Positions 44,273 to 54,028 of a stretch of DNA of 64,000 bases are shown here, piece by piece. The position numbers and the translations under genes are program-made. A model generated the notes under the pieces. That model did not search any database, was not told where the DNA came from, and was given only the letters and a program-made list of their open reading frames with translations. Positions within the stretch are counted from its first letter, which is position 1. The number at the start of each line of letters is the position of its first letter. Origin of the DNA: an uncultured Eubacteriales bacterium (GTDB lineage Bacteria > Bacillota > Clostridia > Oscillospirales > Acutalibacteraceae); the NCBI GenBank assembly GCA_900316025.1, contig ONBJ01000024.1:1-64000 (forward strand), given 5' to 3'.

Positions 44273-44308
44273 GAGAACAGCCGTAAGACTGATTAAAACA
44301 ATAAATTT

Positions 44309-45268
44309 TCATATAAACACCAGCGGCTTGCCTGTGAATATATTAACTCCTGTGTTAAGCTCTACAGTTCCTATTATAATTACTATAACTCCCACAACAG
44401 CAGTATAAATCGCAAATATGTGCATTCTGTCCTTTCTGAGCATCCACTTGAAAAGACATATCGAAAAAAAGCCTACTATGGCGGATACTATAACGCCTAC
44501 AATGGTAGGGAAAATCATACCCAATGTAAATTTACCTGACTTAAGAGCCTCCTTACCCTCCAGAACTGCGGCGGCAACAATAGAGGGGATACCAAGAACA
44601 AATGTATAGTCCAAGGCTCTCTGCTTGTTGATTCCTCTGAGCTCTCCTACGGCAAGTGTAGAACCAGAACGTGACAATCCCGGAAAAACCGCTGCAAAAG
44701 TCTGTGCTATTCCGACACTTAGTGAATCTATGACGTTCATATAGTGTCTGCCTGCACCTTTTTTTCTTACAATGCCTCGTTCTTTGTAAGAAACCTCGGT
44801 CATTTTGTTTGCGAATATTCCTAGTGTAAGAAGTGCAGATGTCATTAACAGTGAAGCTCCGACAACAACCATATATCCGCTTTTTCCCGACCAGATTTCC
44901 GCAAGCTCCTTTGCATTCATTCCTCCGCTGAACGGCAGCGGAACAAAAAGCAGAAACAGCGGAACAAGACCTATAACAAGCATAATAACAAGGTTTTCTT
45001 CCTCGTCCATCTTATTCCACTTGTATCTTCCCATCACTATATCCCCCAGCATTCTGAGGAATGCACGAAAAAGTCTTTTAATCAGCCTTCTGTAAAATGC
45101 TGCAACGGCAGCAAGAGTTCCCACATGCAGCATTACGTTAAAAAACAGATTACTCTCACCCATACCGAAAATATGCTGTGATATTGCAAGATGTCCGCTG
45201 CTTGAAACCGGCAGGAACTCCGTAAGTCCCTGTACTATTCCCTGAATTATAGCGTGAAAAACATTCAT
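44309..45268 (-). CDS. uppP: Undecaprenyl-diphosphatase
   Basis: 319 residues from the ATG after GGAGTTACAT; the upstream extension lacks an SD. Membrane enzyme with about eight helices that recycles the lipid carrier of cell-wall synthesis. QGLTEFLPVSSSGHLAI and PGLSRSGSTLAVG are the two catalytic signatures of BacA/UppP. The central region is longer than in short homologues, with a charged loop (KEAGxVRKKGAGRH-like). May give some bacitracin tolerance. Between ftsK and tepA. Confidence 0.95.
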   Translation of the reverse strand: MNVFHAIIQGIVQGLTEFLPVSSSGHLAISQHIFGMGESNLFFNVMLHVGTLAAVAAFYRRLIKRLFRAFLRMLGDIVMGRYKWNKMDEEENLVIMLVIGLVPLFLLFVPLPFSGGMNAKELAEIWSGKSGYMVVVGASLLMTSALLTLGIFANKMTEVSYKERGIVRKKGAGRHYMNVIDSLSVGIAQTFAAVFPGLSRSGSTLAVGELRGINKQRALDYTFVLGIPSIVAAAVLEGKEALKSGKFTLGMIFPTIVGVIVSAIVGFFSICLFKWMLRKDRMHIFAIYTAVVGVIVIIIGTVELNTGVNIFTGKPLVFI

Positions 45269-45349
45269 ATGTAACTCCTTTATCCGAAACATAAAAATAA
45301 AATTTATGTACGGAACCTGCTCATAAAACCGAAACAAGCTCCGCTGCGG

Positions 45350-46108
45350 TCAGCGTTTTCTTTTGCCGACAGACGATTTTCTTTCATCAATCATCTTGTA
45401 AAGGCGGTCGAGTGCATCTCTGACAGTACCTACCTTGTTAATCAGACCTTCCTCTACAGCCTTATCGCCCTCAAGAACAGTACCAACATCAAGAACAAGC
45501 TCCTCCGTATTCATTACCAGCTCATTATAGCGTTTGTTTGAAATTTCTGAGTTATCGCTTACAAATGCCGTAATCCTGTTCTGCATTTTACGGAAATACT
45601 CAAATGTCTGCGGAACTCCCAGCATAAGACCGTTTGACCTTACGGGGTGTACTGTCATCGAAGCCGAACGTGCTATATAAGAATATTTTGCCGCAACCGC
45701 CAGAGGTATCCCTATGGAATGTCCTCCGCCGAGAACAATTGATACAACAGGCTTTTTCATTCCTGCGATAACCTCAGCTATTGCAAGTCCGGCTTCGACA
45801 TCTCCGCCGGAGGTATTCAGCAATATGAGAATACCGTCAATATCGGAGCTTTCTTCCGCCGCCACAAGCTGCGGAATTACATGCTCATACTTTGTAGTTT
45901 TGTTCTGAGGCGGAAGTACGGTGTGTCCCTCAATCTGACCTATAACTGTAAGACAATGGATTGTATGCCCGTTCTTTATTATCACAGAACCAAAGTCTTT
46001 TACTGAAGCCGTTTCTGTTTCGTTTATCTGATAATCACTGCACGGATTATCGGATTCCTCTTTTTCTTCCTCGGTTACGTCAGAATTTTTGCTTTTTTTA
46101 TATGCCAT
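45350..46108 (-). CDS. tepA: TepA-like ClpP-family serine protease
   Basis: 252 residues from the ATG after GGAGGTGC; 29 upstream codons lack an SD. ClpP fold with ILILLNTSGGDVEAGLAIAEVI, nucleophile region GGGHSIGIPLAVAA (Ser) and MTVHPVRSNGLMLG (His). In B. subtilis tepA lies close to spoIIIE, and here it lies near ftsK with uppP between. Originally linked to protein export; probably cleaves signal-peptide remnants or spore proteins. Its N-terminus is a charged, disordered stretch. Confidence 0.85.
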   Translation of the reverse strand: MAYKKSKNSDVTEEEKEESDNPCSDYQINETETASVKDFGSVIIKNGHTIHCLTVIGQIEGHTVLPPQNKTTKYEHVIPQLVAAEESSDIDGILILLNTSGGDVEAGLAIAEVIAGMKKPVVSIVLGGGHSIGIPLAVAAKYSYIARSASMTVHPVRSNGLMLGVPQTFEYFRKMQNRITAFVSDNSEISNKRYNELVMNTEELVLDVGTVLEGDKAVEEGLINKVGTVRDALDRLYKMIDERKSSVGKRKR

Positions 46109-46289
46109 TATATATATGCACCTCCTGAAAAACATTGTTTCCCAAAAGATGATAAATACGCACTTTATTATAACATTTATCGTTTTATAAAGCAACCGTA
46201 CAAGAAAATTTAATCAAAGCAAAAAAGCCGCAGCAAACTCAGGTTTACTGCGGCTGAAGCTGAAACTCTGAATTTCAGCTCAACTCAGT

Positions 46290-46400
46290 TCTGCGGCGAT
46301 TGCCGCCGAAATAAGACGAATGTCTTATTTCGGTGCAAAAGGATTTTATCCTTTTGCAATTTTGCGGAAAGAATTCCGCAAAATCTGCAATCGCCGCAGA
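46290..46400. repeat. Cloverleaf repeat, copy D
   Basis: Outer stem TCTGCGGCGATTGC / GCAATCGCCGCAGA, 14 bp. Hairpins: CCGAAATAAGAC-GAAT-GTCTTATTTCGG, TGCAAAAGGAT-TTT-ATCCTTTTGCA, ATTTTGCGGAA-AGAA-TTCCGCAAAAT. Only two bases on each side are unpaired at the junction. Lies between tepA and glgB. Confidence 0.93.
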
Positions 46401-46431
46401 CTGCAAAGTTACATCTGACTCACGGTCAGGA

Positions 46432-48882
46432 TTATTCTGTTTTTTCCTCTGCTGCGGGAGCTTCTGATTTTTCAGGTTCTTCCTTTTTTTCCTCGGCAGG
46501 TTTTTCGGGAGCTTTTTCAGGCTCTTCTTTTACAGTATTTTTTTCTTCCTCAGCTTTTTTTGCAGCCTTCTGTTTTTTATCAGCCTGTTTTTTCTTCATA
46601 GCCTGAAGCTTTTCGGCATTTTTATTTCTTTTCTTTTCAGCTTCGGGGTCTGCAGGAGGTTCGGGTTCATCTTCAACGTAGTCGAACTCAAATATGCTCA
46701 CGCTGAGAGGAGGTATTGAGTATATAACGGAATAGGGTTTGCCGTCAGCTTCTCTTTTTTCCGAAACGAGGGTTTTGGTCTTGTTATAGTCAGAGCCGCC
46801 GTACTCGGAGGAGTCACTGTTAAGAATGAGATTATACTCACCCTTGCAGGGTACGCCTATCATAAAGTTATCGTGAGGAACAGGTACGAAGTTGCAAACG
46901 AACAGCAGGAATTTTTCTCCGGGAGTTGAAGGCTTACGAACAAAGCTTACCTCACTGTGACTCCAGTCGTTACAGTTCATCCACTCAAAGCCGTCATATG
47001 TGAAATCCTGCTCATAGAGTGCGGGATATTTTCTGTAGATTGAAAGCAGTTTTTTGAAATACTGCTGGAGCATTCTGTTGTTGTCTATGCGGTCGATAAG
47101 ATACCAGTCAAGTTCCTTGTTTGCGTTCCACTCGTCATACTGAGCGAAGTCCTGACCCATAAACAGCAGCTTCTTTCCGGGGTGACCGAACATAAAGCCG
47201 TAAGCTGTTCTGAGGTTTGCGAACTTCTGCCAGTCATCGCCGGGCATTTTGTTTATCATTGAGCATTTGCCGTAAACAACCTCGTCATGTGAGAGAACGA
47301 GTATGAATTTTTCAGATGTAGCGTAAACCATACTGAAAGTAAGCTCGTGATGGTCATGACATCTGTATATAGGGTCGGTAGACATATATCTGAGGAAGTC
47401 GTTCATCCAGCCCATATTCCACTTGAAGGTAAAGCCTAAGCCGTTATACTGAACAGGTGCGGTAATGCCTGCAAACGAGGTTGACTCCTCAGCCATAATT
47501 GCCGTGCCGGGGTTACGCTGTGAATTGATTGAGTTGAGGTGCTTCAAGAACTCTATAGCTTCGAGGTTTTCTCTTCCGCCGTACATATTGGGCATCCATT
47601 CGCCGTCTCTCTTGCCGTAGTCGAGGTAGAGCATTGAAGCAACAGCGTCAACACGAAGACCGTCAGCGTGGAACTTCTCAAACCAGAACAAAGCACTGCC
47701 TATGAGGAAGTTACGAACCTCTGTCTTTTCATAGTTGAATATATATGTTCCCCAGTCGGGATGTTCGCCACGGCGAGCATCGGGGTGTTCATATATGGGA
47801 GTTCCGTCAAATCTTGCAAGTCCGTGAGCGTCCTTGGGGAAATGTGCGGGAACCCAGTCAAGTATTACGCTTATGCCGTGATTGTGCATATAGTCTATGA
47901 AATACTGGAAGTCCTCAGGTGAGCCGAAACGTGAAGTAGGTGCATAATAACCTGTAACCTGATAGCCCCATGAGCCGTCGAAGGGGTGCTCTGAGATACC
48001 CATAAGTTCAACGTGAGTATAGCCCATATCGTTAAGGTATTCTGCAAGCATAGGTGCAAGCTCACGGTAAGTGAGGAATTCTTCTCTGTATTCGCCCTTA
48101 CGTTTCCATGAACCGGGGTGCATTTCGTATATAGCTACAGGCTGAGTATCTATATTTGTAACCTTTCTCTTTTCCATCCATTCCTGGTCTGTCCACTGGA
48201 ACTTGTTTACATCGGTTACTATTGAAGCAGTTTCGGGACGCTTCTGCTGATAATTTCCGAACGGGTCGGTTTTCATCATAAGGCTTCCCCACTGTGTTTT
48301 TATCTCATACTTATAGAGGTCGCCCTCAGTTACACCGGGGATAAACAGCTCAAATATACCTACATTATGAGCCTTGTTCATCTGATGTATTCTGCCGTCC
48401 CAGTTATTGAAGCTTCCTACTACGCTTACTCTCATTGCATTAGGTGCCCATACTGTAAAGAGTGTACCGTCAACACCGTCTACGGTCTTGAGGTGTGCAC
48501 CCATAATATCAGAAACGGCATAAAGTGTTCCTGAACCGAAAAAATATGCGTCCTGAGAAGAAGTCTGTACAGGGAAACGATAGCAGTCCTCTGTCTGATA
48601 AGGTTCGCCCTCATAGGGAGTTATTTCGATTAAGTAAGGAGTTGATGTATCGCAGCCTAAGTAAGCTATGAACAAGCCTGCATCATCAAGCTTCTGTGCC
48701 TCAAACTTCTGGTTATTTCTTTTGTCGATTACAGCAACCGACTCTGCAAGGGGATTATATACTGTAACAGTATATCCTCTGTCTGTGAGGTGCGGTCCGA
48801 GCAGACCACCCGGAAATGCGGATTCTGAGTTTATAACCTTCTGAGCATACTCCTCATCATATAAACCTTTAATATCTTCCAT
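46432..48882 (-). CDS. glgB: 1,4-alpha-glucan branching enzyme with charged C-terminal tail
   Basis: 816 residues. CBM48 region at ~130-230 (LFTVWAPNAMRVSVVGSFNNWDG), then the GH13 barrel: DWVPAHFPKD, DGLRVDAVASMLYLDYG with the nucleophile Asp, TAIMAEES with the acid Glu, and LVLSHDEVVYGK. The usual enzyme ends near residue 735; here a tail of about 80 residues follows, made of Lys, Glu, Ala and Pro (KKKQADKKQKAAKKAEEEK, EEPEKAPEKPAEEKKEEPEK). The tail is not a known part of the family. Makes alpha-1,6 branches in glycogen. Monocistronic here. Confidence 0.95.
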   Translation of the reverse strand: MEDIKGLYDEEYAQKVINSESAFPGGLLGPHLTDRGYTVTVYNPLAESVAVIDKRNNQKFEAQKLDDAGLFIAYLGCDTSTPYLIEITPYEGEPYQTEDCYRFPVQTSSQDAYFFGSGTLYAVSDIMGAHLKTVDGVDGTLFTVWAPNAMRVSVVGSFNNWDGRIHQMNKAHNVGIFELFIPGVTEGDLYKYEIKTQWGSLMMKTDPFGNYQQKRPETASIVTDVNKFQWTDQEWMEKRKVTNIDTQPVAIYEMHPGSWKRKGEYREEFLTYRELAPMLAEYLNDMGYTHVELMGISEHPFDGSWGYQVTGYYAPTSRFGSPEDFQYFIDYMHNHGISVILDWVPAHFPKDAHGLARFDGTPIYEHPDARRGEHPDWGTYIFNYEKTEVRNFLIGSALFWFEKFHADGLRVDAVASMLYLDYGKRDGEWMPNMYGGRENLEAIEFLKHLNSINSQRNPGTAIMAEESTSFAGITAPVQYNGLGFTFKWNMGWMNDFLRYMSTDPIYRCHDHHELTFSMVYATSEKFILVLSHDEVVYGKCSMINKMPGDDWQKFANLRTAYGFMFGHPGKKLLFMGQDFAQYDEWNANKELDWYLIDRIDNNRMLQQYFKKLLSIYRKYPALYEQDFTYDGFEWMNCNDWSHSEVSFVRKPSTPGEKFLLFVCNFVPVPHDNFMIGVPCKGEYNLILNSDSSEYGGSDYNKTKTLVSEKREADGKPYSVIYSIPPLSVSIFEFDYVEDEPEPPADPEAEKKRNKNAEKLQAMKKKQADKKQKAAKKAEEEKNTVKEEPEKAPEKPAEEKKEEPEKSEAPAAEEKTE

Positions 48883-48961
48883 ATTTGCCTCCTGTTTTCT
48901 GAAATATGTAATACCGTCAGCCGTTCTTATATAAAATTCAGAACAGCCAATGTCTAAGTTA

Positions 48962-48990
48962 ATTATATAGTATATTTCTTAAAATTGCAA
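48962..48990 (-). promoter_or_regulatory. sigma-A promoter of glgB
   Basis: TTGCAA (RC of 48985-48990) and TATAAT (RC of 48962-48967), 17 bp apart on the minus strand, about 80 nt upstream of glgB. Confidence 0.65.
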
Positions 48991-49142
48991 TATTAATTTA
49001 TAATATTTTGTATATTTCGCCTATCAGAGTTTTTTTACTGCTCACACAAAAAGTACTTTGCCGATTTGTGCATTTTGCCTGTCATAATTTTCAGAATTAA
49101 ATTTTCGACCGTAAGCTTTGTAGGTTTTACACAAAAAAATAA

Positions 49143-49178
49143 GGGCAGTCCGAAAAAGAACTAAAATCGGACTGCCTT
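49143..49178 (-). terminator. Terminator of the VanW gene
   Basis: GGGCAGTCCG and CGGACTGCCT flank a 16-nt loop; TTATTTTTTTG follows on the minus strand. A repeat copy lies between it and the gene. The 410-bp gap holds only this, the repeat and the glgB promoter. Confidence 0.75.
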
Positions 49179-49180
49179 TT

Positions 49181-49269
49181 GTTTAAGGGTTTCACCCTTA
49201 AAAATCCTGCCCAAAGGCTCTGCCTTTGGAAACCGCAAGCCTTTGAAAAGGCTTGACCTAAACTTTATG
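49181..49269 (+). repeat. Three-hairpin interspersed repeat, copy 9
   Basis: GTTTAAGGGTTTCACCCTTAAA, CCAAAGGCTCTGCCTTTGG, CAAGCCTTTGAAAAGGCTTG, ACCTAAACTTTATGG. Near-identical to copy 4. Just after the VanW gene stop. Confidence 0.9.
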
Positions 49270-49294
49270 GGTTTTATATTTGAGTTGTGATGTA

Positions 49295-51286
49295 TTATTC
49301 GGGCTGAGTGAGCTTTGTTGAAACATTACCGAGGTCTGCCCCTCTTATACCGCCGCCGTTTGAAAGACTGTATGTTGAGTAAGGAAGCTCTTCGCTTCTT
49401 ACCTTTTTGCCGTTCTTGTAGAATACACGGTATGCGTTATATCCGTAAGCTTCCCATGAACTCCAGTCAAGCTCTGTTTCTGTACGAACTTCGTCAAACT
49501 CAGGTGACTGCCAGCCGTAAATTTCAACGTTAAGCACAACACCGTCCATCCAGCAGCGGAAGAACATCTGATACTTTGAATTATTTTTTACTTTTAGGTC
49601 GATGTTGCCCCAGTCGATTGTAGCGTCAAGTCCGCCGTAAACATAGTAGGAACACCATAAGTGAGGTTCTCTTTCTACTATTTCCATATTAGCCATTATA
49701 GCGGCATTGTAAAGTGTTGTAGCAGCCTGACAAATTCCTCCGCCTATGCCCGTTGTCATAGCTCCCTGAGAAATAACACCGGCAGGAAGATAACCGTTTG
49801 ACATAAGATTGCTGTTTCCCGTACACTGGTTAAATGAGAGAGTTCCGCCCGGCTCAAGTATAGTACCGTTTATTGAGTTGAGTGCCGTTTCCATATTGAC
49901 GTTTGCGTTATATGAATTGGTGGTTATCGTGCTGAACTTGCCTATAAGCTTTGTTGCCTGCTTTACGTCTGACATTTGCAGCGTAGGCTTTGTCTCGTGG
50001 CTCTGTGCAGTAAGGGATACTGAGGTCTGACCTCCGTTGAAAGCGTCCATAGCAGCTTTTATCAAAGCGTCCTGATCAATGGATTTTCCCTGTGAGCCTT
50101 CTTCAAAGGTATATCTTTTGGAGTTTTTGGACTGAGATGTATCATATTTTGATACATGAGGTTCTACACAAGGCACATCTACTTTTTTGGCTACTCTTCT
50201 TATAACCTTCTGAACGGAAGCCTGTGTGATTTTATGCTCAACGAGGAAATTCACCGTATTGTTTTCGGTATCGACCTCAGCCGTACCGTCACCGGGAGCA
50301 TAAGTGAGAATATCGTTTGAACCTGAAGCAAGAACCTGCTGATTGTACTCATAGGCTTTTTCGATAACAGCGTTTATGTCATAGAGGAAGTCGAAGTCCT
50401 CTCTGTCATAAACATAGTCCACACCCTCATAATTTACAGTCATATTGACCTGAGGGAAAATGGTAGTACCTCTTACGGCAAGCAGCGATTTTGCCTCATC
50501 AAGAGTTTTTCCTTCCAGCTCCTGCCCCTGTACCTTGATACCTTTGAGAAATACGGGTTCTTCATCAGATGCTCTCACGATACCGCCGGGAACATTTGCC
50601 GATGCTGCAACGGGAATTACATCAGGGTTGAATTTATACATACATACAAACGCACCGCCGATAATTACAACTGATGCAACAAGTCCGCCGACTATCTTTA
50701 AAAATACGCTGCCATTTTTGCTTTCCTGTTTTTTATTTCTTTCATCTTTTCTTTTTTGTTTTTCATCAGCGGATTTTTCCATAGCCTCCGTCATATCTGC
50801 AAGAGATATTCTTACAGTATTGGATAACTCATTGGATTTTATCTTTTTTGCTTTATCGTCAGATATATTTGCGGTTTTGTTTTCAGAATTTGATGAAATA
50901 TCGGCTGAGTTCAACGCACTCAAATCGGATATATCCACCATTTCATCCTCGTTATCTGTATCTTCGTTACCGCCGTCAGAAACAGGCTGTACTGTTTCCT
51001 TATAAGTGGATCTTGCTTCATTCATAAGCTTATCGAGAAATTCTGACTTTTCGGGAACATCTGATGTTTTATTCTCAGTATTTACGCCGTCCGCACCTGA
51101 AGCCTTTACATTTTTTTCTTCAGCAGATTTACTCTTACCGCTTTCATCGTTTGCATCTTTCTGATTTTTGCTGTCTGCAACAGGGATTTCAGTTTTTTCC
51201 ACGGAAAGAACAGTCTGTTCCTTCTGCACACCGTCATCTGATTTTTCGGCTGCCACAGCAGCACCAATCTTTTCTTTTTCTTCCAT
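49295..51286 (-). CDS. VanW-family membrane-anchored protein
   Basis: 663 residues from the ATG after GGGAGGAG. Residues 1-195 are acidic, Ser/Lys-rich and probably disordered in the cytoplasm. One membrane helix follows (FLKIVGGLVASVVIIGGAFVCMY). Outside lie two putative peptidoglycan-binding (YoaR-like) regions and the VanW domain with NTALNSINGTILEPGGTLSFNQ and GGGICQAATTLYNAA. VanW was first seen in vancomycin-resistance clusters but its role is unknown; cell-wall binding is likely. The long disordered cytosolic part is unusual. Confidence 0.87.
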   Translation of the reverse strand: MEEKEKIGAAVAAEKSDDGVQKEQTVLSVEKTEIPVADSKNQKDANDESGKSKSAEEKNVKASGADGVNTENKTSDVPEKSEFLDKLMNEARSTYKETVQPVSDGGNEDTDNEDEMVDISDLSALNSADISSNSENKTANISDDKAKKIKSNELSNTVRISLADMTEAMEKSADEKQKRKDERNKKQESKNGSVFLKIVGGLVASVVIIGGAFVCMYKFNPDVIPVAASANVPGGIVRASDEEPVFLKGIKVQGQELEGKTLDEAKSLLAVRGTTIFPQVNMTVNYEGVDYVYDREDFDFLYDINAVIEKAYEYNQQVLASGSNDILTYAPGDGTAEVDTENNTVNFLVEHKITQASVQKVIRRVAKKVDVPCVEPHVSKYDTSQSKNSKRYTFEEGSQGKSIDQDALIKAAMDAFNGGQTSVSLTAQSHETKPTLQMSDVKQATKLIGKFSTITTNSYNANVNMETALNSINGTILEPGGTLSFNQCTGNSNLMSNGYLPAGVISQGAMTTGIGGGICQAATTLYNAAIMANMEIVEREPHLWCSYYVYGGLDATIDWGNIDLKVKNNSKYQMFFRCWMDGVVLNVEIYGWQSPEFDEVRTETELDWSSWEAYGYNAYRVFYKNGKKVRSEELPYSTYSLSNGGGIRGADLGNVSTKLTQPE

Positions 51287-51491
51287 CTGATATACTCCTC
51301 CCGACATATGCGGATACGTTTCTGTGTATACGGACTACACTTTACATTATAACATAGTTTTATTAAAATTTCATCAATTACGGCGGTATAAATTTATGGC
51401 AGTTCTGCGTACTTTTTTGTATATGATTTTTATAATATGCCCAGTCATATTTTAGGATTAAAATAAACACTGAACAAATTTGAATTTTTTA

Positions 51492-51521
51492 TTGACAATG
51501 ACATATAATTTGTGCTAGAAT
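51492..51521 (+). promoter_or_regulatory. sigma-A promoter of tRNA-Leu
   Basis: TTGACA (51492-51497) and TAGAAT (51516-51521), 18 bp apart, ending 11 nt before the tRNA. Confidence 0.8.
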
Positions 51522-51532
51522 AAAATCCGCAG

Positions 51533-51619
51533 GCTGGTGTGGCGGAATAGGCAGACGCAAGGGACTTAAAATCCCTCGGTAGCAATATCGTACCGGTTCA
51601 AGTCCGGTCACCAGCACCA
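51533..51619 (+). tRNA. tRNA-Leu (TAA), CCA encoded
   Basis: 87 nt with acceptor GCTGGTG / CACCAGC, discriminator A, CCA encoded. The anticodon loop CTTAAAA holds TAA. The variable arm (CTCGGTAGCAATATCGT) is long, as in class II tRNAs. Promoter and terminator flank it closely. Confidence 0.96.
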
Positions 51620-51625
51620 GAAAGA

Positions 51626-51665
51626 AAAAGTGTCCGTAACTGATTAAGGTTACGGACACTTTTTT
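51626..51665 (+). terminator. Terminator of tRNA-Leu
   Basis: AAAAGTGTCCGTAAC and GTTACGGACACTTTT, a 15-bp perfect stem with 8-nt loop, then TTTT. Confidence 0.92.
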
Positions 51666-51687
51666 ATTTTTATCTCAAAATTAAAAC

Positions 51688-51722
51688 TCCCCCGAAAGAA
51701 CCTTAAGTTCCTTCGGGGGAGT
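51688..51722. repeat. Hairpin AACTCCCCCGAA / TTCGGGGGAGTT
   Basis: 12-bp perfect arms with an inner GAAC/GTTC pairing. It has no T-run directly after it, so it is not clearly a terminator. Lies between the tRNA-Leu terminator and the larger element at 51771. Confidence 0.7.
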
Positions 51723-51770
51723 TGCTCCATTTGCACTAACATAAGTCATAACCTAGTGCAACAGCTTTAT

Positions 51771-51920
51771 TTACCCCTCCGTCCTGTCGGACACCTCCCC
51801 TTTCAGGGGAGGCAAATTCGCATAGCTTATTGTTTAGTTTTTAAAACAATAGTATCGTATGGCTTTCAGAAGGTCTCCCCTGAAAGGGGAGATGTCAGCC
51901 AACGGCTGACAGAGGGGTAA
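51771..51920. repeat. Multi-hairpin element bounded by TTACCCCTC / GAGGGGTAA
   Basis: Outer arms of 9 bp enclose GTCC-TGTC-GGAC, CCTCCCC-TTTCA-GGGGAGG, a middle TATTGTTT/AAACAATA stem, TCTCCCC-TGAAA-GGGGAGA and GTCAGCC-AAC-GGCTGAC. Five inner stems make a five-armed branched fold of 150 bp. No reading frame. I see nothing else in the 380 bp between tRNA-Leu and the next gene. Confidence 0.85.
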
Positions 51921-52000
51921 TAACAATTAACTTAGTACAGACTTGCTCTGTTTCGGGCAAATTTATGATAATTTATGTTACATCATATTCAAAAAACAAA

Positions 52001-52417
52001 TCAAAGAACAGCCATTTCAGCTTCTATTCCTTCGGGAAGCTCTGACATATCTGCGGAAATAAGGAGCGTTACATTTGTTTCTGCATTTTCAGAAAGCACA
52101 TTCAGCTTGCCTACAAAATCCTTGAGTGCTTCCGTATCTTTTGAACAAATCTTGAATGTGGAATCAACAAAAATATCAGTCACATCATAGTTTCCTGCAC
52201 AGATACCGCTTATAAAGCCGAACAGTACATCATAACCCGAAATCTTGTACTGGTCTGTATCAATCAGTCTTGCCTTGTGGGTTACATCGTATGTAAGCTT
52301 TGCACCCTTTTCTATAACTACAACGTTGCCTGTTGACTTTGTAACTGCCTCGTTAGCAAGAGAAATAAGCTTTTTTGTTTTTCCCGAGCCCTTATGTCCG
52401 ATGAGTAATGTTACCAT
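52001..52417 (-). CDS. Small P-loop protein, 138 aa
   Basis: Walker A GHKGSGKTKK is at residues 7-16, and IFVDST near residue 83 could be Walker B. The rest, with SGYDVLFGFISGICAGNYDVTD, gives no specific family. It could be a nucleoside-triphosphate-dependent regulator. It lies 58 nt after pgi on the same strand and is probably read from the pgi transcript. Confidence 0.65.
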   Translation of the reverse strand: MVTLLIGHKGSGKTKKLISLANEAVTKSTGNVVVIEKGAKLTYDVTHKARLIDTDQYKISGYDVLFGFISGICAGNYDVTDIFVDSTFKICSKDTEALKDFVGKLNVLSENAETNVTLLISADMSELPEGIEAEMAVL

Positions 52418-52475
52418 TTTAATCTCCTCCTATAAAATACACTTTACAGTGCTAATAATTCCTGAATTTATTATA

Positions 52476-53813
52476 TTATTTAAGTCTTGCCTCAAGAGCT
52501 TCCTTTTCCGACTCATAGCCGGGCTTTCCGAGCAGAGCAAACATATTTTTCTTATAGCTTTCTACTCCGGGCTGGTTGAAAGGATTTACTCCGAGCATAT
52601 ATCCGCTTATTGCACAAGCCTTTTCAAAGAAGTAAATAAGATAGCCAAGCTCATACTCAGTCATTTCTTCAACTTCAAGCAGGATATTGGGTACTCCGCC
52701 GTCATTATGAGCCAGAACAGTTCCTTCAAAGGCTTTCTTGTTTACGAAATCCATAGTTTTTCCCGAAAGGAAGTTAAGACCGTCGATATTTCCGTCAACC
52801 TCACCGAGAACGATTTCTCTCTTAGGCTTTCTGATGTTTACGACAGTTTCAAACATACATCTTGTGCCTTCCTGAATGAACTGTCCCATAGAATGCAGGT
52901 CGGTTGAGAATACAACACCGGCAGGGAATATACCTTTATTGTCCTTGCCCTCACTCTCTCCGAAGAGCTGCTTATACCATTCTGTCATCATTGTGAAAGA
53001 AGGCTCATAGCTTACAAGGATTTCAACGTCCTTGCCTTTTCTGTTGAGAATGTTTCTTGCAGCGGCATACTTATAGCAGTCATTTGTTGAGAGGTCATCA
53101 TTATTGAGTACCTCCTGAGCCTTTGCAGCACCGCTCATAAGTGCGTCTATGTCTGCACCTGAAACGGCTATCGGCAGAAGTCCTACAGCGGTAAGCACGG
53201 AAAATCTTCCGCCTACGTCATCGGGTACTACAAATGTTTCGTATCCCTCTTCATCGGCGAGAGCTTTCAGAGTACCTCTTGCCTTGTCTGTAGTACAGAA
53301 AATTCTTTCCTTAGCACCGTCTTTGCCGTATTTCTTTTCGAGCATTTCTCTGAATACTCTGAAAGCAATTGCAGGTTCGGTAGTTGTACCTGATTTTGAA
53401 ATCATATTTATGGATACGTCCTTGCCTTCACATATATCCATAATATCGGCAAGATAAGATGAGCTTATGCTGTTGCCGACATAATATATATCGGGGGTAT
53501 CCTTTTTCTTTGCGTTATAGTTCTGGGAATGGATAAATTCGATAGCCGCTCTTGCTCCGAGGTAAGAACCGCCTATTCCTATAACTATGAAAACATCTGT
53601 ATTATTTTTAATTTTTTCAGCTGCGGCTTTAATTCTTGCGAACTCGTCCTTGTCGTAGTCAGTGGGCAGAGTAAGCCAGCCAATGAAATCATTTCCCAGA
53701 CCTGTTCCGTTATGAAGTGCATCGTGAGCAGCTTTTACCTGAGAAGCTACTGCGGCATACTCCTCACATCTTACGAAGCCTGACAAATATTTGTCTGAAA
53801 AAGTTGTTGCCAT
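52476..53813 (-). CDS. pgi: Glucose-6-phosphate isomerase
   Basis: 445 residues, the short bacterial type. [33 protein letters not shown] (sugar-phosphate binding), and the C-terminal [18 protein letters not shown] with the catalytic Lys. It interconverts glucose 6-phosphate and fructose 6-phosphate, linking glycogen breakdown to glycolysis. Confidence 0.97.
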   Translation of the reverse strand: MATTFSDKYLSGFVRCEEYAAVASQVKAAHDALHNGTGLGNDFIGWLTLPTDYDKDEFARIKAAAEKIKNNTDVFIVIGIGGSYLGARAAIEFIHSQNYNAKKKDTPDIYYVGNSISSSYLADIMDICEGKDVSINMISKSGTTTEPAIAFRVFREMLEKKYGKDGAKERIFCTTDKARGTLKALADEEGYETFVVPDDVGGRFSVLTAVGLLPIAVSGADIDALMSGAAKAQEVLNNDDLSTNDCYKYAAARNILNRKGKDVEILVSYEPSFTMMTEWYKQLFGESEGKDNKGIFPAGVVFSTDLHSMGQFIQEGTRCMFETVVNIRKPKREIVLGEVDGNIDGLNFLSGKTMDFVNKKAFEGTVLAHNDGGVPNILLEVEEMTEYELGYLIYFFEKACAISGYMLGVNPFNQPGVESYKKNMFALLGKPGYESEKEALEARLK

Positions 53814-53973
53814 AAAATTGTCCTCCTAAACCTGATTGTAAGAATTACAAGTATTACTTTTATATAATACAATACTTCCTGTTTATTTTCAAGTTTGCGG
53901 TATAAAATTTAATAACTTTTTTATAAATTATATAAGATTTTATACTTTACTTAAAAAAGGCAGAACGTATAAA

Positions 53974-54004
53974 ACAGACGTGTCTGAAAAACAGACACGT
54001 CTGT
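53974..54004 (-). terminator. Terminator of ftsZ
   Basis: ACAGACGTGTCTG and CAGACACGTCTGT, perfect 13-bp stem, 5-nt loop, TTTTATAC follows on the minus strand. Confidence 0.85.
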
Positions 54005-54028
54005 AGAACACACTTTAAGATTTATTGA

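Noticed and set aside
51771..51920. CRISPR array
   Set aside because: The CTCCCC units are inverted, not direct, repeats with no regular spacers.
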